Assembly (NCBI RefSeq): GCF_035294505.1
Contig: NZ_DATGKU010000043.1
Coordinates: forward strand, 1 to 8,262
From: Chthonomonas sp035294505
GTDB lineage: Bacteria > Armatimonadota > Chthonomonadetes > Chthonomonadales > Chthonomonadaceae
Length of the DNA stretch: 8,262 nucleotides
Direction of reading: 5' to 3'
Shown here: positions 1 through 6,178 of the stretch, one piece after another
Numbering within the stretch: position 1 is the stretch's first letter
Layout of the letters: every line of letters starts with the position of its first letter
Position numbers and translations under genes: made by a program
Notes under the pieces: generated by a model
What the model was told of the DNA's origin: nothing
The model's database searches: none
Seen by the model: the letters and a program-made list of their open reading frames with translations, nothing else

Positions 1-1235
1 ACACACCTTTCCTTGCGGCAGCTATCAACCTAGATACCCCTTCAACCAGAGAATGGTCGAATACTCCTCAATTAGAACATGTCATAACCCTATCTTTTCA
101 ACATACAACAGTTTCGAGGTTTCTTCATCTGCTCTCTCAACACGTCGGCAAGCCCATCACTTTAGAATACGATAGCCTCTTCCAAACCTCGGTAGTAACC
201 GGAGTCGATGGCTTACCCTCAGGCAACCTAAGCCATCAAAGAAAATTGCGGATATCAGCCAGACTAGGGGATCCAAGTCTCGAGCTATCTTTACGTCGCC
301 TACCCACCTACAAGGTCATAGAAATATTATGTCTAGCGCTTGGCAGAGAGATAGTTGTCTGTCCCCATTTCGTCGGTTATCACCTCAGACCATCCTACTT
401 TTTGCAAGTTGACGCTCCGTACTACCCGGCAAATTCACAAGAGTGGAGGCTTCATGAAGTGGGGATAGACCTCATTCACTATCTTCAGAAACTGCCTCCT
501 GAAGCATGGTCACCCGCCGATCCCGTCATAGGGCACGCCCTCGTAAAAATGGCAGGGCTTTGCCTACAAAGTACCTCGATACGCATTCCTGTCTGCTCCC
601 AATCCCCTTCTTCCCTCCACAACGTTCCTTCTCTACTCTCGGAAAGGGATCTTAGTCCTGTTTCTCTTGGATTATCAAAAAGACAATTCTTGCTATTGGA
701 TAACAATGGCAGTTTTTACTCTTTTTCCATAGGTCTAAAATTAAGAGCGAACTGTAGTCTCGCACGAAATTATCAATTGGATGGTTTCAGCTTTATGATT
801 AACGATTGGCCGGAGGAACGCGTACGTCTACAGCAAAAGGAAATCCAGGAACATTGTATCGCAATAGACCCACCGAGAATAGTTTATGGTCAATTTCAAA
901 AAAGACACCAACTCCCCGCCACGCTGCTGCAACGGTACACCTTCCATTTCCCAAAAACAACGACACTTGGCCATGCTCTAGAAGAGATCGGAACCCGAAC
1001 CGGAATTAACGTTGTTATCGTCGGCCTTCCCCAACAGAAAATAAGTCCATCCTGTACTGCTTTCACCCGTCGCCCTCTTTTAGATATTCTCAATAGCATT
1101 CTTCAACCGAATCCATCCACCTCACCATTCTATTGGGCGTATGCAGATAATACCATCATTGTGAGTAACAGCCTTGTAGATCCGAACTTCGATGCGCTCA
1201 ACAACAAAATGGCTCCTCTACTCCCGAATCTCTAG
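1..1235 (+). CDS. Protein with repeated STN/secretin-N-like modules, 5' end missing
   Basis: The frame is open from the left edge (first whole codon at 3) to the TAG at 1233-1235, giving at least 410 residues; the true start is outside the window. A TTG at 246 in this frame has no Shine-Dalgarno and is probably not the start. Three stretches follow the pattern strand - helix with LxxL - Gly - hydrophobic strand seen in STN, secretin N0/N1 and similar short domains: about nt 81-212 (ITLSF, then FLHLLSQHVGKPITLEY), about 276-396 (LELSL, then VIEILCLALGREIVV) and about 933-1169 (YTFHF, then LGHALEEIGTRTGINVVIVG, ending NTIIVSNS). The third is the most convincing. No secretin or receptor barrel follows; the protein ends about 20 residues after module three. 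Such modules usually act in the periplasm in substrate or partner binding, but the role here is unknown. Codons are much more AT-rich than in the operon downstream. The coding call is firm; the domain call is inferred from pattern only. Confidence 0.7.
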   Translation, partial: TPFLAAAINLDTPSTREWSNTPQLEHVITLSFQHTTVSRFLHLLSQHVGKPITLEYDSLFQTSVVTGVDGLPSGNLSHQRKLRISARLGDPSLELSLRRLPTYKVIEILCLALGREIVVCPHFVGYHLRPSYFLQVDAPYYPANSQEWRLHEVGIDLIHYLQKLPPEAWSPADPVIGHALVKMAGLCLQSTSIRIPVCSQSPSSLHNVPSLLSERDLSPVSLGLSKRQFLLLDNNGSFYSFSIGLKLRANCSLARNYQLDGFSFMINDWPEERVRLQQKEIQEHCIAIDPPRIVYGQFQKRHQLPATLLQRYTFHFPKTTTLGHALEEIGTRTGINVVIVGLPQQKISPSCTAFTRRPLLDILNSILQPNPSTSPFYWAYADNTIIVSNSLVDPNFDALNNKMAPLLPNL

Positions 1236-1270
1236 GCTATTGCGTAGGATTCATTCGCATGGCCTACATC

Positions 1271-1295
1271 TTTGCTATCGATGTGCGCTAGCAAG
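1271..1295 (+). terminator. Possible weak terminator hairpin after the upstream gene
   Basis: TTGCTA (1272-1277) is the exact reverse complement of TAGCAA (1289-1294). A further CG/CG pair (1279-1280 with 1286-1287) closes a five-base loop after one mismatch. The stem starts 36 nt past the upstream stop codon. The only T-rich stretch is TTATTTT at 1306-1312, about 11 nt after the stem, and it is itself in a second weak stem, GCGTT/AACGC (1303-1307 with 1318-1322). The distance and low G+C make this a poor intrinsic terminator; it may only be a 3'-end processing or stabilising structure. Confidence 0.25.
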
Positions 1296-1328
1296 ACAGG
1301 GAGCGTTATTTTGCAACAACGCAGTTAC

Positions 1329-1344
1329 CCTATACTGTCATAGG
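1329..1344. repeat. Small inverted repeat containing a -10-like hexamer
   Basis: CCTAT (1329-1333) and ATAGG (1340-1344) form a perfect 5-bp inverted repeat around ACTGTC. The TATACT at 1331-1336 resembles a sigma-70 -10 box and sits inside the repeat, the usual geometry of an operator over a promoter. No good -35 box is at standard distance: TTGCAA at 1311-1316 is only 14 nt away, and TTATTT at 1306-1311 is 19 nt away. It may be chance. Confidence 0.2.
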
Positions 1345-1456
1345 CTGTGCTTGGAAAAGGACTACCCAGTTCTCACCCCTTACTTCTCTCCCTTCTAATC
1401 AAACCTGTACACTTAGGGAGCACTTCAAAGTTATTTTTCTGCAAAAACTAGAGGGC

Positions 1457-1486
1457 TTGCATGGCATGACCATCTTGCGGTAGAAT
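1457..1486 (+). promoter_or_regulatory. Proposed sigma-70 promoter of the pyr operon
   Basis: TTGCAT (1457-1462) and TAGAAT (1481-1486) are separated by 18 nt, each with two mismatches or fewer from TTGACA/TATAAT. An A/T-rich tract lies immediately upstream. Initiation would fall near 1492-1494, just before the basal stem of the PyrR-binding hairpin, so the transcript would start with the regulatory RNA. That placement is the main support. The leader to the pyrR start would be about 214 nt. The start point is inferred, not seen. Confidence 0.45.
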
Positions 1487-1504
1487 GATAGGCGTCTGCG
1501 AAAG

Positions 1505-1567
1505 CGGACACAGAAAGCGTGAACCTTTAAGTCGGTCCGGTGAGGCTGACAAGGGATGTGCTGTCCG
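1505..1567 (+). promoter_or_regulatory. PyrR-binding RNA element (pyr leader)
   Basis: The core GTCGGTCCGGTGAGGCTGAC (1531-1550) closely matches the PyrR recognition hairpin, whose loop is UCCAGAGAGGCU in Bacillus; here it reads UCCGGUGAGGCU. It is built as the family expects: lower stem CCTT (1524-1527) with AAGG (1551-1554), an asymmetric TAA internal bulge (1528-1530), and upper stem GTC with GAC (1531-1533, 1548-1550) plus a G-U and a G-C pair. An outer stem CGGACA (1505-1510) with TGTCCG (1562-1567) closes the structure. PyrR bound to UMP or UTP is known to stabilise this hairpin and so lower expression of pyr genes. Its position just after the promoter and before pyrR fits autoregulation of the whole operon. 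Recognition is by motif and fold; the loop changes relative to Bacillus could shift affinity. Confidence 0.88.
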
Positions 1568-1591
1568 TTCTACCCTATCAATGCAGTAACG

Positions 1592-1608
1592 CCCGGCCAA
1601 AAGCTGGG
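1592..1608 (+). promoter_or_regulatory. Leader stem-loop without U-tract
   Basis: CCCGGC (1592-1597) pairs with GCTGGG (1603-1608), including one G-U wobble, over a five-base CAAAA loop. It looks like a terminator stem but is followed by TTAGGATTGACA, with no run of more than two T, so intrinsic termination is unlikely. It may be a spacer element between the PyrR site and the ribosome site, or part of an alternative fold. Confidence 0.4.
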
Positions 1609-1616
1609 TTAGGATT

Positions 1617-1675
1617 GACACAACACCCTCTCCGCCTCCCCCGGCCCCAGATCGCGGATGGTGGCAAGCTGTGTC
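1617..1675 (+). promoter_or_regulatory. Long imperfect stem in the pyr leader
   Basis: Three nested complementary blocks line up: GACACA (1617-1622) with TGTGTC (1670-1675), CACC (1624-1627) with GGTG (1660-1663), and TCCGC (1631-1635) with GCGGA (1654-1658). Together they form a long interrupted stem ending 17 nt before the pyrR Shine-Dalgarno. It could bring the PyrR hairpin close to the ribosome site or take part in a switch. The pairing was found by eye; its stability was not computed. Confidence 0.35.
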
Positions 1676-1686
1676 GTGCGCTCCGC

Positions 1687-1698
1687 CTCCGCAAGGAG
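1687..1698 (+). promoter_or_regulatory. GNRA-capped hairpin sequestering the pyrR ribosome site
   Basis: CTCC (1687-1690) and GGAG (1695-1698) pair around a GCAA tetraloop of the stable GNRA class. The downstream arm is the core of the Shine-Dalgarno AAGGAG (1693-1698), which lies 8 nt before the GTG at 1707. When folded, the hairpin would hide the ribosome site. This points to regulation of pyrR initiation, but the 4-bp stem alone is modest and might be opened by ribosomes. Confidence 0.45.
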
Positions 1699-1706
1699 AG
1701 ATAGCC

Positions 1707-2288
1707 GTGGAGAGCGAACATCCAAAGACGGATGCCTTAGATAACCTACAAACCGTGCCCCTTATGGATGCCGATGACATCCGAAGGGCGCTCACCCGCG
1801 TTGCTCATGAGATCGTCGAACGAAACCGAGGTGTTGAAAACCTCGTCCTTATCGGCATTCTTACCCGCGGTGCTCCTCTTGCTCAGCGCCTCGCGCGACT
1901 TCTTTATCAGATAGAAGGAACCTCAGTCCCCGTAGGCCGTCTCGATATCGGCCTCTATCGAGATGACTACGGCACAAACCCCAAAGGCCTGCCCGCCGTC
2001 GCCCCCTCCGATATACCGGTAGACCTCAATGAAAAGCGCGTCGTGCTGGTGGATGATGTGCTCTTCACCGGTCGAACCGTCCGTGCCGCCCTCTCCGCCC
2101 TCCTCGATCTGGGACGGCCGGCCTCCATCCAACTTGCCGTCCTGCTCGACCGAGGCCACCGTGAACTGCCCATTCGCCCCGATTTCGTCGGCAAAAACGT
2201 ACCAACCGCACGGCACGAACATATTGCCGTGCACCTTAGCGAAACCGACGGCGAAGACCGCGTCCTCCTGCAAAGACGAGGCGCCTAG
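1707..2288 (+). CDS. pyrR: Bifunctional pyr regulatory RNA-binding protein / uracil phosphoribosyltransferase
   Basis: PyrR binds the pyr leader RNA in response to UMP/UTP and in many species also converts uracil plus PRPP to UMP. The 193-residue protein is close to the usual ~180. It follows the family order: RRALTRVAHEIVERN (26-40), VLIGILTRGAPLA (47-59), DIGLYRDD (80-87), the PRPP-binding loop VVLVDDVLFTGRTVRAA (112-128), GRPASIQLAVLLDRGHRELP (136-155) and VGKNVPT (161-167). I chose the GTG at 1707 because AAGGAG lies 8 nt before it. The in-frame GTG at 1671 has no ribosome site and would add twelve residues absent from the family and overlap the leader stem. The gene is first in the operon, 24 nt before pyrB, directly behind its own RNA target, so it should control itself and the genes after it. 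Identification is near certain; enzyme activity is inferred from the intact PRPP motif. Confidence 0.95.
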   Translation: MESEHPKTDALDNLQTVPLMDADDIRRALTRVAHEIVERNRGVENLVLIGILTRGAPLAQRLARLLYQIEGTSVPVGRLDIGLYRDDYGTNPKGLPAVAPSDIPVDLNEKRVVLVDDVLFTGRTVRAALSALLDLGRPASIQLAVLLDRGHRELPIRPDFVGKNVPTARHEHIAVHLSETDGEDRVLLQRRGA

Positions 2289-2312
2289 CAACACAGTGAA
2301 GGAACTTAGGGT

Positions 2313-3245
2313 ATGCGTCACCTACTGACTCTGCGCGAAACGTCGAAACAGGATATCCTGCACATCCTGCAGACGGCTGCCAGCTTCAAAGAGATTCTGC
2401 AGCGCCCGGTAAAAAAAGTGCCCACCCTTCGTGGCCGCGCTATGGTAACCCTCTTTTACGAAAACTCTACACGCACCCGCACCTCTTTTGAAATGGCCGC
2501 CAAAATCATGAGCGCCGAAGCCATTAACATCGCCGTCGCGCAATCGTCGGTGGCCAAAGGAGAATCGCTGAAGGACACCCTGCTTACCCTACAGTCTCTG
2601 AAGGCCGACTGCATTGTGATGCGCCACTACGCCGCCGGCGCCCCAGAATTTGCTGCAAAGCTGCTGCATACCCCCGTGGTGAACGCCGGTGATGGACGCC
2701 ATGAACACCCCACCCAAGCTCTGCTCGATCTGTTTACCATCCAACATTACAAAGGTACCATCGAAAACTTAACTGTGGCCATCGTGGGCGACATCGCACA
2801 TAGCCGCGTCGCTCGCTCCAATATCTGGGGGCTGACCAAGCTCGGCGCCAAAGTGCGCCTGGTCGGACCGCGAACCCTTATGCCAAAAGATGCCGACCAG
2901 CTGCCGGTAAGCGTCTATTACGATTTAAAAGCAGGGCTTGAAGGGGCCGATGTGGTGAACGTTCTGCGCATTCAGACGGAGCGCCAAGACCGTGGGTTGC
3001 TTCCAGGACTTCGGGAATACTCCCGACTTTACGGCATCTCCGCCTCCACCCTGCGCTACGCAAAGCCGGATGTGCTGGTGCTGCACCCAGGCCCCATGAA
3101 CAGGGGCGTGGAGATATCTGCCGAGGTTGCCGATGGCAAGTGTGGAATGCAATGTGCCGTGACCGAACAGGTGACCAACGGGATCGCCGTTCGCATGGCC
3201 GTGCTCTATCTACTGATGGGCGTGCCCCAACCTGAGGAGAGCTGA
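2313..3245 (+). CDS. pyrB: Aspartate carbamoyltransferase, catalytic subunit
   Basis: The enzyme joins carbamoyl phosphate and L-aspartate to give N-carbamoyl-aspartate, the committed step of pyrimidine synthesis, as a cytoplasmic trimer. Its 310 residues match the family length. The carbamoyl phosphate site STRTRTSFE is at 52-60, the mobile loop SSVAKGES with its Ser and Lys at 78-85, HPTQALLDL at 132-140, the GDIAHSRVARS segment at 159-169, the aspartate-binding LRIQTER at 218-224 and LHPGPMNRGVE at 257-267. All key residues are present. The ATG at 2313 is preceded by AAGGAA 8 nt upstream. No pyrI regulatory subunit is seen, so allosteric control by nucleotides is not expected from this locus. 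It lies 24 nt after pyrR, with no second PyrR hairpin between, and one base before the pyrC start. A run of seven A occurs near codon 35 but the frame is intact. Confidence 0.97.
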   Translation: MRHLLTLRETSKQDILHILQTAASFKEILQRPVKKVPTLRGRAMVTLFYENSTRTRTSFEMAAKIMSAEAINIAVAQSSVAKGESLKDTLLTLQSLKADCIVMRHYAAGAPEFAAKLLHTPVVNAGDGRHEHPTQALLDLFTIQHYKGTIENLTVAIVGDIAHSRVARSNIWGLTKLGAKVRLVGPRTLMPKDADQLPVSVYYDLKAGLEGADVVNVLRIQTERQDRGLLPGLREYSRLYGISASTLRYAKPDVLVLHPGPMNRGVEISAEVADGKCGMQCAVTEQVTNGIAVRMAVLYLLMGVPQPEES

Positions 3246-3246
3246 A

Positions 3247-4539
3247 TTGAGAACTATTTTGGCCGGAGGGCGCATTCTCGACCCCTCCCAAAATCTCGAC
3301 CGCGTGGGCGACCTGCTTATCGAAGATGGTCGCATTGTGGGCATCACCCCTCCAGGCGAAACCCGCCAAGCCGATGAAGTGATCCCTGTGGACGGCCTGC
3401 TTGTAACTCCAGGGCTTATAGATATCCACGTTCATCTGCGTGAGCCTGGCTTTGAATATAAAGAAGACATTGAAAGCGGTACGTGCGCCGCCGCCGCAGG
3501 AGGGTTCACCTCCGTCTGCTGCATGCCCAACACGAACCCAGCCATAGATAGTGCTCCGGTTGTTCACTACATTCGTGAACGGGCCGAAAAATGTGGCTTC
3601 GCCAGGGTTTTCCCCATCGCGGCAGCCACCAAAGGCATGGAAGGAGGCCAATTAACCGAGATGGCCGAGCTGAAGGCCGCCGGCGCCATTGCCATCTCCG
3701 ACGATGCCTTCCCCATCCAAAGCGCCGAGACGATGCGTAGGGTGATGGAGTATTGTGCCATGCTCGATCTGCCGCTGCTGACCCATAATGAGGACAAATC
3801 GCTGACCGCACACGGGGCCATGAACGAAGGCTACGTCTCCACCGTGCTCGGTATTGCCGGCATGCCGCGAGTCGCCGAGGATATTGCCGTGGCGCGCAAT
3901 ATCCTCCTCTGCGAATACACAGGTTGTCGTCTTCACCTCCTGCACATCTCCTCAGCACGAACCGTGCAGATTCTGCGCCAGGCCAAAGCAAAAGGCTTGC
4001 CGGTTACCGGAGAGGCCTGCCCCCATCACTGGGTACTTACAGAGGAGGCTTGCCTCGGATACAACACCGACGCCAAAATGAACCCTCCCCTGCGCACAGC
4101 ACAGGACTGCGAGGCGATTAAAGAGGCTTTGGCCGACGGCACCATAGACTGCATCGCCACCGACCACGCTCCCCATGCCGCTCATGAGAAAGAGACGGAG
4201 TTTGAAGCCGCTCCGTTCGGCATTGTAGGGCTTGAGACGGCCTTTGCCTTGAGCTATACCCATCTCGTGCTTCCAGGTAAACTGTCCCTTAACGACCTCA
4301 TCGCGCGGCTAAGCTGTAACCCGGCGCGCATTTTGGTGCTTCCACACAAACTCGGCACGCTTCAACCGAATGCCCCTGCCGATGTGGCCGTGTTCGACCT
4401 CGACGCCGAATGGACGGTTGATCGCGAAAAACTTCACTCAAAGTCGAAGAACACGCCGTTTCATGGGGCTACTGTTAAAGGAAGGCCGCTTTTCACCCTG
4501 CTGAACGGCAGAAAAATAGAGGTGAATTCGCATGACTAG
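3247..4539 (+). CDS. pyrC: Dihydroorotase, class I
   Basis: This zinc amidohydrolase cyclises N-carbamoyl-aspartate to dihydroorotate, the step after PyrB. The 430-residue length and motifs place it in class I: metal-binding HVHLREPG at 61-68, GGFTSVCCMPNTNP at 85-98, SDDAFP with the conserved Asp at about 152-153, metal ligands His180 (LLTHNED) and His233 (LLHISS), GEACPHHW at 255-262, catalytic ATDHAPH with Asp306 at 304-310 and PFGIVGLE at 323-330. Class I members often associate with PyrB, which the adjacency would suit. The start is an unusual TTG at 3247, one base after the pyrB stop, with GAGGAG (3234-3239) 7 nt before it inside the end of pyrB, so translation is probably coupled. The stop overlaps the next gene by 8 nt. 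The full set of catalytic residues argues for an active enzyme, not an inactive pyrC-like partner. Confidence 0.96.
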   Translation: MRTILAGGRILDPSQNLDRVGDLLIEDGRIVGITPPGETRQADEVIPVDGLLVTPGLIDIHVHLREPGFEYKEDIESGTCAAAAGGFTSVCCMPNTNPAIDSAPVVHYIRERAEKCGFARVFPIAAATKGMEGGQLTEMAELKAAGAIAISDDAFPIQSAETMRRVMEYCAMLDLPLLTHNEDKSLTAHGAMNEGYVSTVLGIAGMPRVAEDIAVARNILLCEYTGCRLHLLHISSARTVQILRQAKAKGLPVTGEACPHHWVLTEEACLGYNTDAKMNPPLRTAQDCEAIKEALADGTIDCIATDHAPHAAHEKETEFEAAPFGIVGLETAFALSYTHLVLPGKLSLNDLIARLSCNPARILVLPHKLGTLQPNAPADVAVFDLDAEWTVDREKLHSKSKNTPFHGATVKGRPLFTLLNGRKIEVNSHD

Positions 4540-6160
4540 CAGAGCGCAAACGGTTTTCAGCGGGGGCACCATCCTCACGATGGAGCCGGAAAGCCCCGTG
4601 GCCGAAGCCCTCGCGATCGGTCCCGACGGCCGTATCCTTGCCGTCGGACGAGAGTCGGAGGTCAAAATCCTTGCGCGTTCCACAACCAAACAGATTGACC
4701 TTCAAGGGAAAACGCTTCTTCCCGGATTTTTCGACTGTCACATGCACATTCTGCCTCTAGGCCTTGCGCTTATGCAAGTGGATCTCTCGCCTTCCGTGGT
4801 CAAGTCGGTGGACGATATCGTTCGGCTTTTGCGCAAGCGCCTCGAAGAACAACCAGACGCGCCATGCATTCTGGGCAATCGCTACGACCACAACCGCTTC
4901 ACCCCTCCCGTACATCCCACGCGATACGATCTCGATAAGGTCTGTACCGACCGCCCGGTGCGCATCGAGCATACCTCCGGCCACGCGGCCGTCGTCAATA
5001 GCTATGCCCTCAAGCTTTTAAACATCACAAGAGATACCCCTGACCCCATCGGGGGAACCATCGTACGCGATGCCCAAGGCGAGCCAACCGGCGTCCTGCT
5101 TGAAACGGCCAGTTGGCAAAATCTCGATAAGATCATTCCTCCTCCCACGCGATCCCAGCAGGTTGAAGCGCTGAAACTTGCCAATCGCTACCTCATAGAG
5201 CGTGGCATTACCTCCGCTTCCGACGCCAATACGCTCCCTGAAGAGATCGAGGCCTACGCGCAAGCGGTGCGCAATAAAGCGCTTCAGGTGCGTGTCAACG
5301 GCATGATCGCTTGGGCCGAAGTGATGCGCGCCTCAGGCGATAACCCTCCACCCCCTCACGAGTTTCATCATCCCGATGTCAGCGGGCACCAGTTTCACAT
5401 TGGGCAGGCAAAACTCTTTTCCGACGGCGCCATTACCACCCGTACCTGTCGGCTATCGCAACCCTTCCAGGATATGCCCGACAACTACGGTCTCTTCCTT
5501 CACCCGCCTGAAGAGCTAGAAGCCTATATCCTAGCAGCCCATCAGAAGGGTTGGCAGATCGCCACCCACGCTATCGGAGACGCCGCCATAGACCTTGTCC
5601 TACGCTGCTATGCCAAGGCGCAACGCGCCCACCCGCGCCCACGCCCCGGCCATCGTATCGAGCACTGTATGCTTCTCACCTCCGATCTAATCGCCCGCCT
5701 AAGACGCCAACACATCTGGTCTATCGGTCAGCCGGAATTTCTTATGCAGCTTGGCGACGCCTATATCGCCGCACTCGGGGCAGAACGGGCCAATGCGCTC
5801 TCTCCCTATGCAACCCTCGAAGCCCAAGGAGTGGCCCAAGCCTTCAGTTCCGATTGCCCCGTCGTTCCGGGCGCTCCTCTCGATGGCATTCGCGCCGCCA
5901 TGGAACGCAAAACACCCTCCGGCATCGTTCTCAATGACCAAGAGAGGGTCTCGGCCGAAGTCGCCCTCTATGCCTATACCGCCAGCCCTGCCTACGCCAC
6001 CCGCACCGATGATGACCGTGGCACCCTCTCCGCAGGGAAATGGGCCGATCTCGTGGTTCTCTCTGAAAACCCTATGCAGGTTCCCCTTTCCGAATGGGAA
6101 CGCCTCAATGTAGTGGCCACTTTCATACAGGGCGAGCAAGTCTACGGGGAGCTAGCCTAA
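4532..6160 (+). CDS. YtcJ-family metal-dependent amidohydrolase (Amidohydro_3)
   Basis: This 542-residue cytoplasmic enzyme belongs to the YtcJ / N-substituted-formamide deformylase branch of the amidohydrolase superfamily. Evidence is the N-terminal beta-sandwich opening FSGGTILTMEP (9-19), metal-binding FFDCHMH with His70 and His72, SGHAAVVNSYAL (149-160), the Lys-containing AKLFSDGAITTRT (293-305), THAIGD with His346, RIEHC with His377, SSDCPVVP with Asp441, and the C-terminal KWADLVVLSENP (503-514). It is full length with all ligands in place and no signal peptide. Family members hydrolyse varied amides and related C-N bonds, so the substrate cannot be named. The ATG at 4532 overlaps the end of pyrC by 8 nt and has GAGGTG 7 nt upstream; two in-frame TAA codons end it, 18 nt before carA. 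The position inside the pyr operon suggests a link to pyrimidine or carbamoyl/ureido metabolism, but that is inference. Confidence 0.88.
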   Translation: MTSRAQTVFSGGTILTMEPESPVAEALAIGPDGRILAVGRESEVKILARSTTKQIDLQGKTLLPGFFDCHMHILPLGLALMQVDLSPSVVKSVDDIVRLLRKRLEEQPDAPCILGNRYDHNRFTPPVHPTRYDLDKVCTDRPVRIEHTSGHAAVVNSYALKLLNITRDTPDPIGGTIVRDAQGEPTGVLLETASWQNLDKIIPPPTRSQQVEALKLANRYLIERGITSASDANTLPEEIEAYAQAVRNKALQVRVNGMIAWAEVMRASGDNPPPPHEFHHPDVSGHQFHIGQAKLFSDGAITTRTCRLSQPFQDMPDNYGLFLHPPEELEAYILAAHQKGWQIATHAIGDAAIDLVLRCYAKAQRAHPRPRPGHRIEHCMLLTSDLIARLRRQHIWSIGQPEFLMQLGDAYIAALGAERANALSPYATLEAQGVAQAFSSDCPVVPGAPLDGIRAAMERKTPSGIVLNDQERVSAEVALYAYTASPAYATRTDDDRGTLSAGKWADLVVLSENPMQVPLSEWERLNVVATFIQGEQVYGELA

Positions 6161-6178
6161 TAAACAGGAAAGAAAGAT

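Larger units (their letters stand above)
1236..1456. other. AT-rich intergenic spacer
   Basis: This stretch lies between the stop of the upstream gene and the pyr promoter. Short open frames run through it, but none has a ribosome site or recognisable protein character. It holds two small inverted repeats (listed separately). The A/T-rich tract at 1427-1452, just before the proposed -35 box, could act as an UP element. I see no RNA gene. Confidence 0.5.

Noticed and set aside
1192..1398. A 68-codon open frame overlapping the end of the left gene
   Set aside because: There is no ribosome site, the start lies inside the upstream gene in another frame, and the peptide is of random character.
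1592..1612. The CCCGGC/GCTGGG hairpin as the attenuator terminator
   Set aside because: No U-tract follows the stem, so intrinsic termination is unlikely; kept only as a leader stem.
1658..1744. A 28-residue ATG frame in the pyr leader overlapping the pyrR start, considered as a leader peptide
   Set aside because: No Shine-Dalgarno precedes it, the pyrR ribosome site lies within it, and it has no run of regulatory codons.
2289..2312. A second PyrR-binding site between pyrR and pyrB, as in Bacillus
   Set aside because: The 24-nt gap is too short for the hairpin and holds only the pyrB ribosome site.
2411..2417. A run of seven A near the start of pyrB, considered as a programmed slippage or frameshift site
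   Set aside because: The pyrB frame is intact with all motifs. No stem or alternative frame of interest follows it.
2878..3651. A 257-codon open frame on the - strand across the pyrB-pyrC junction
   Set aside because: It is antisense to two certain genes, has no recognisable domain, and is explained by the codon bias of GC-rich genes on the other strand.
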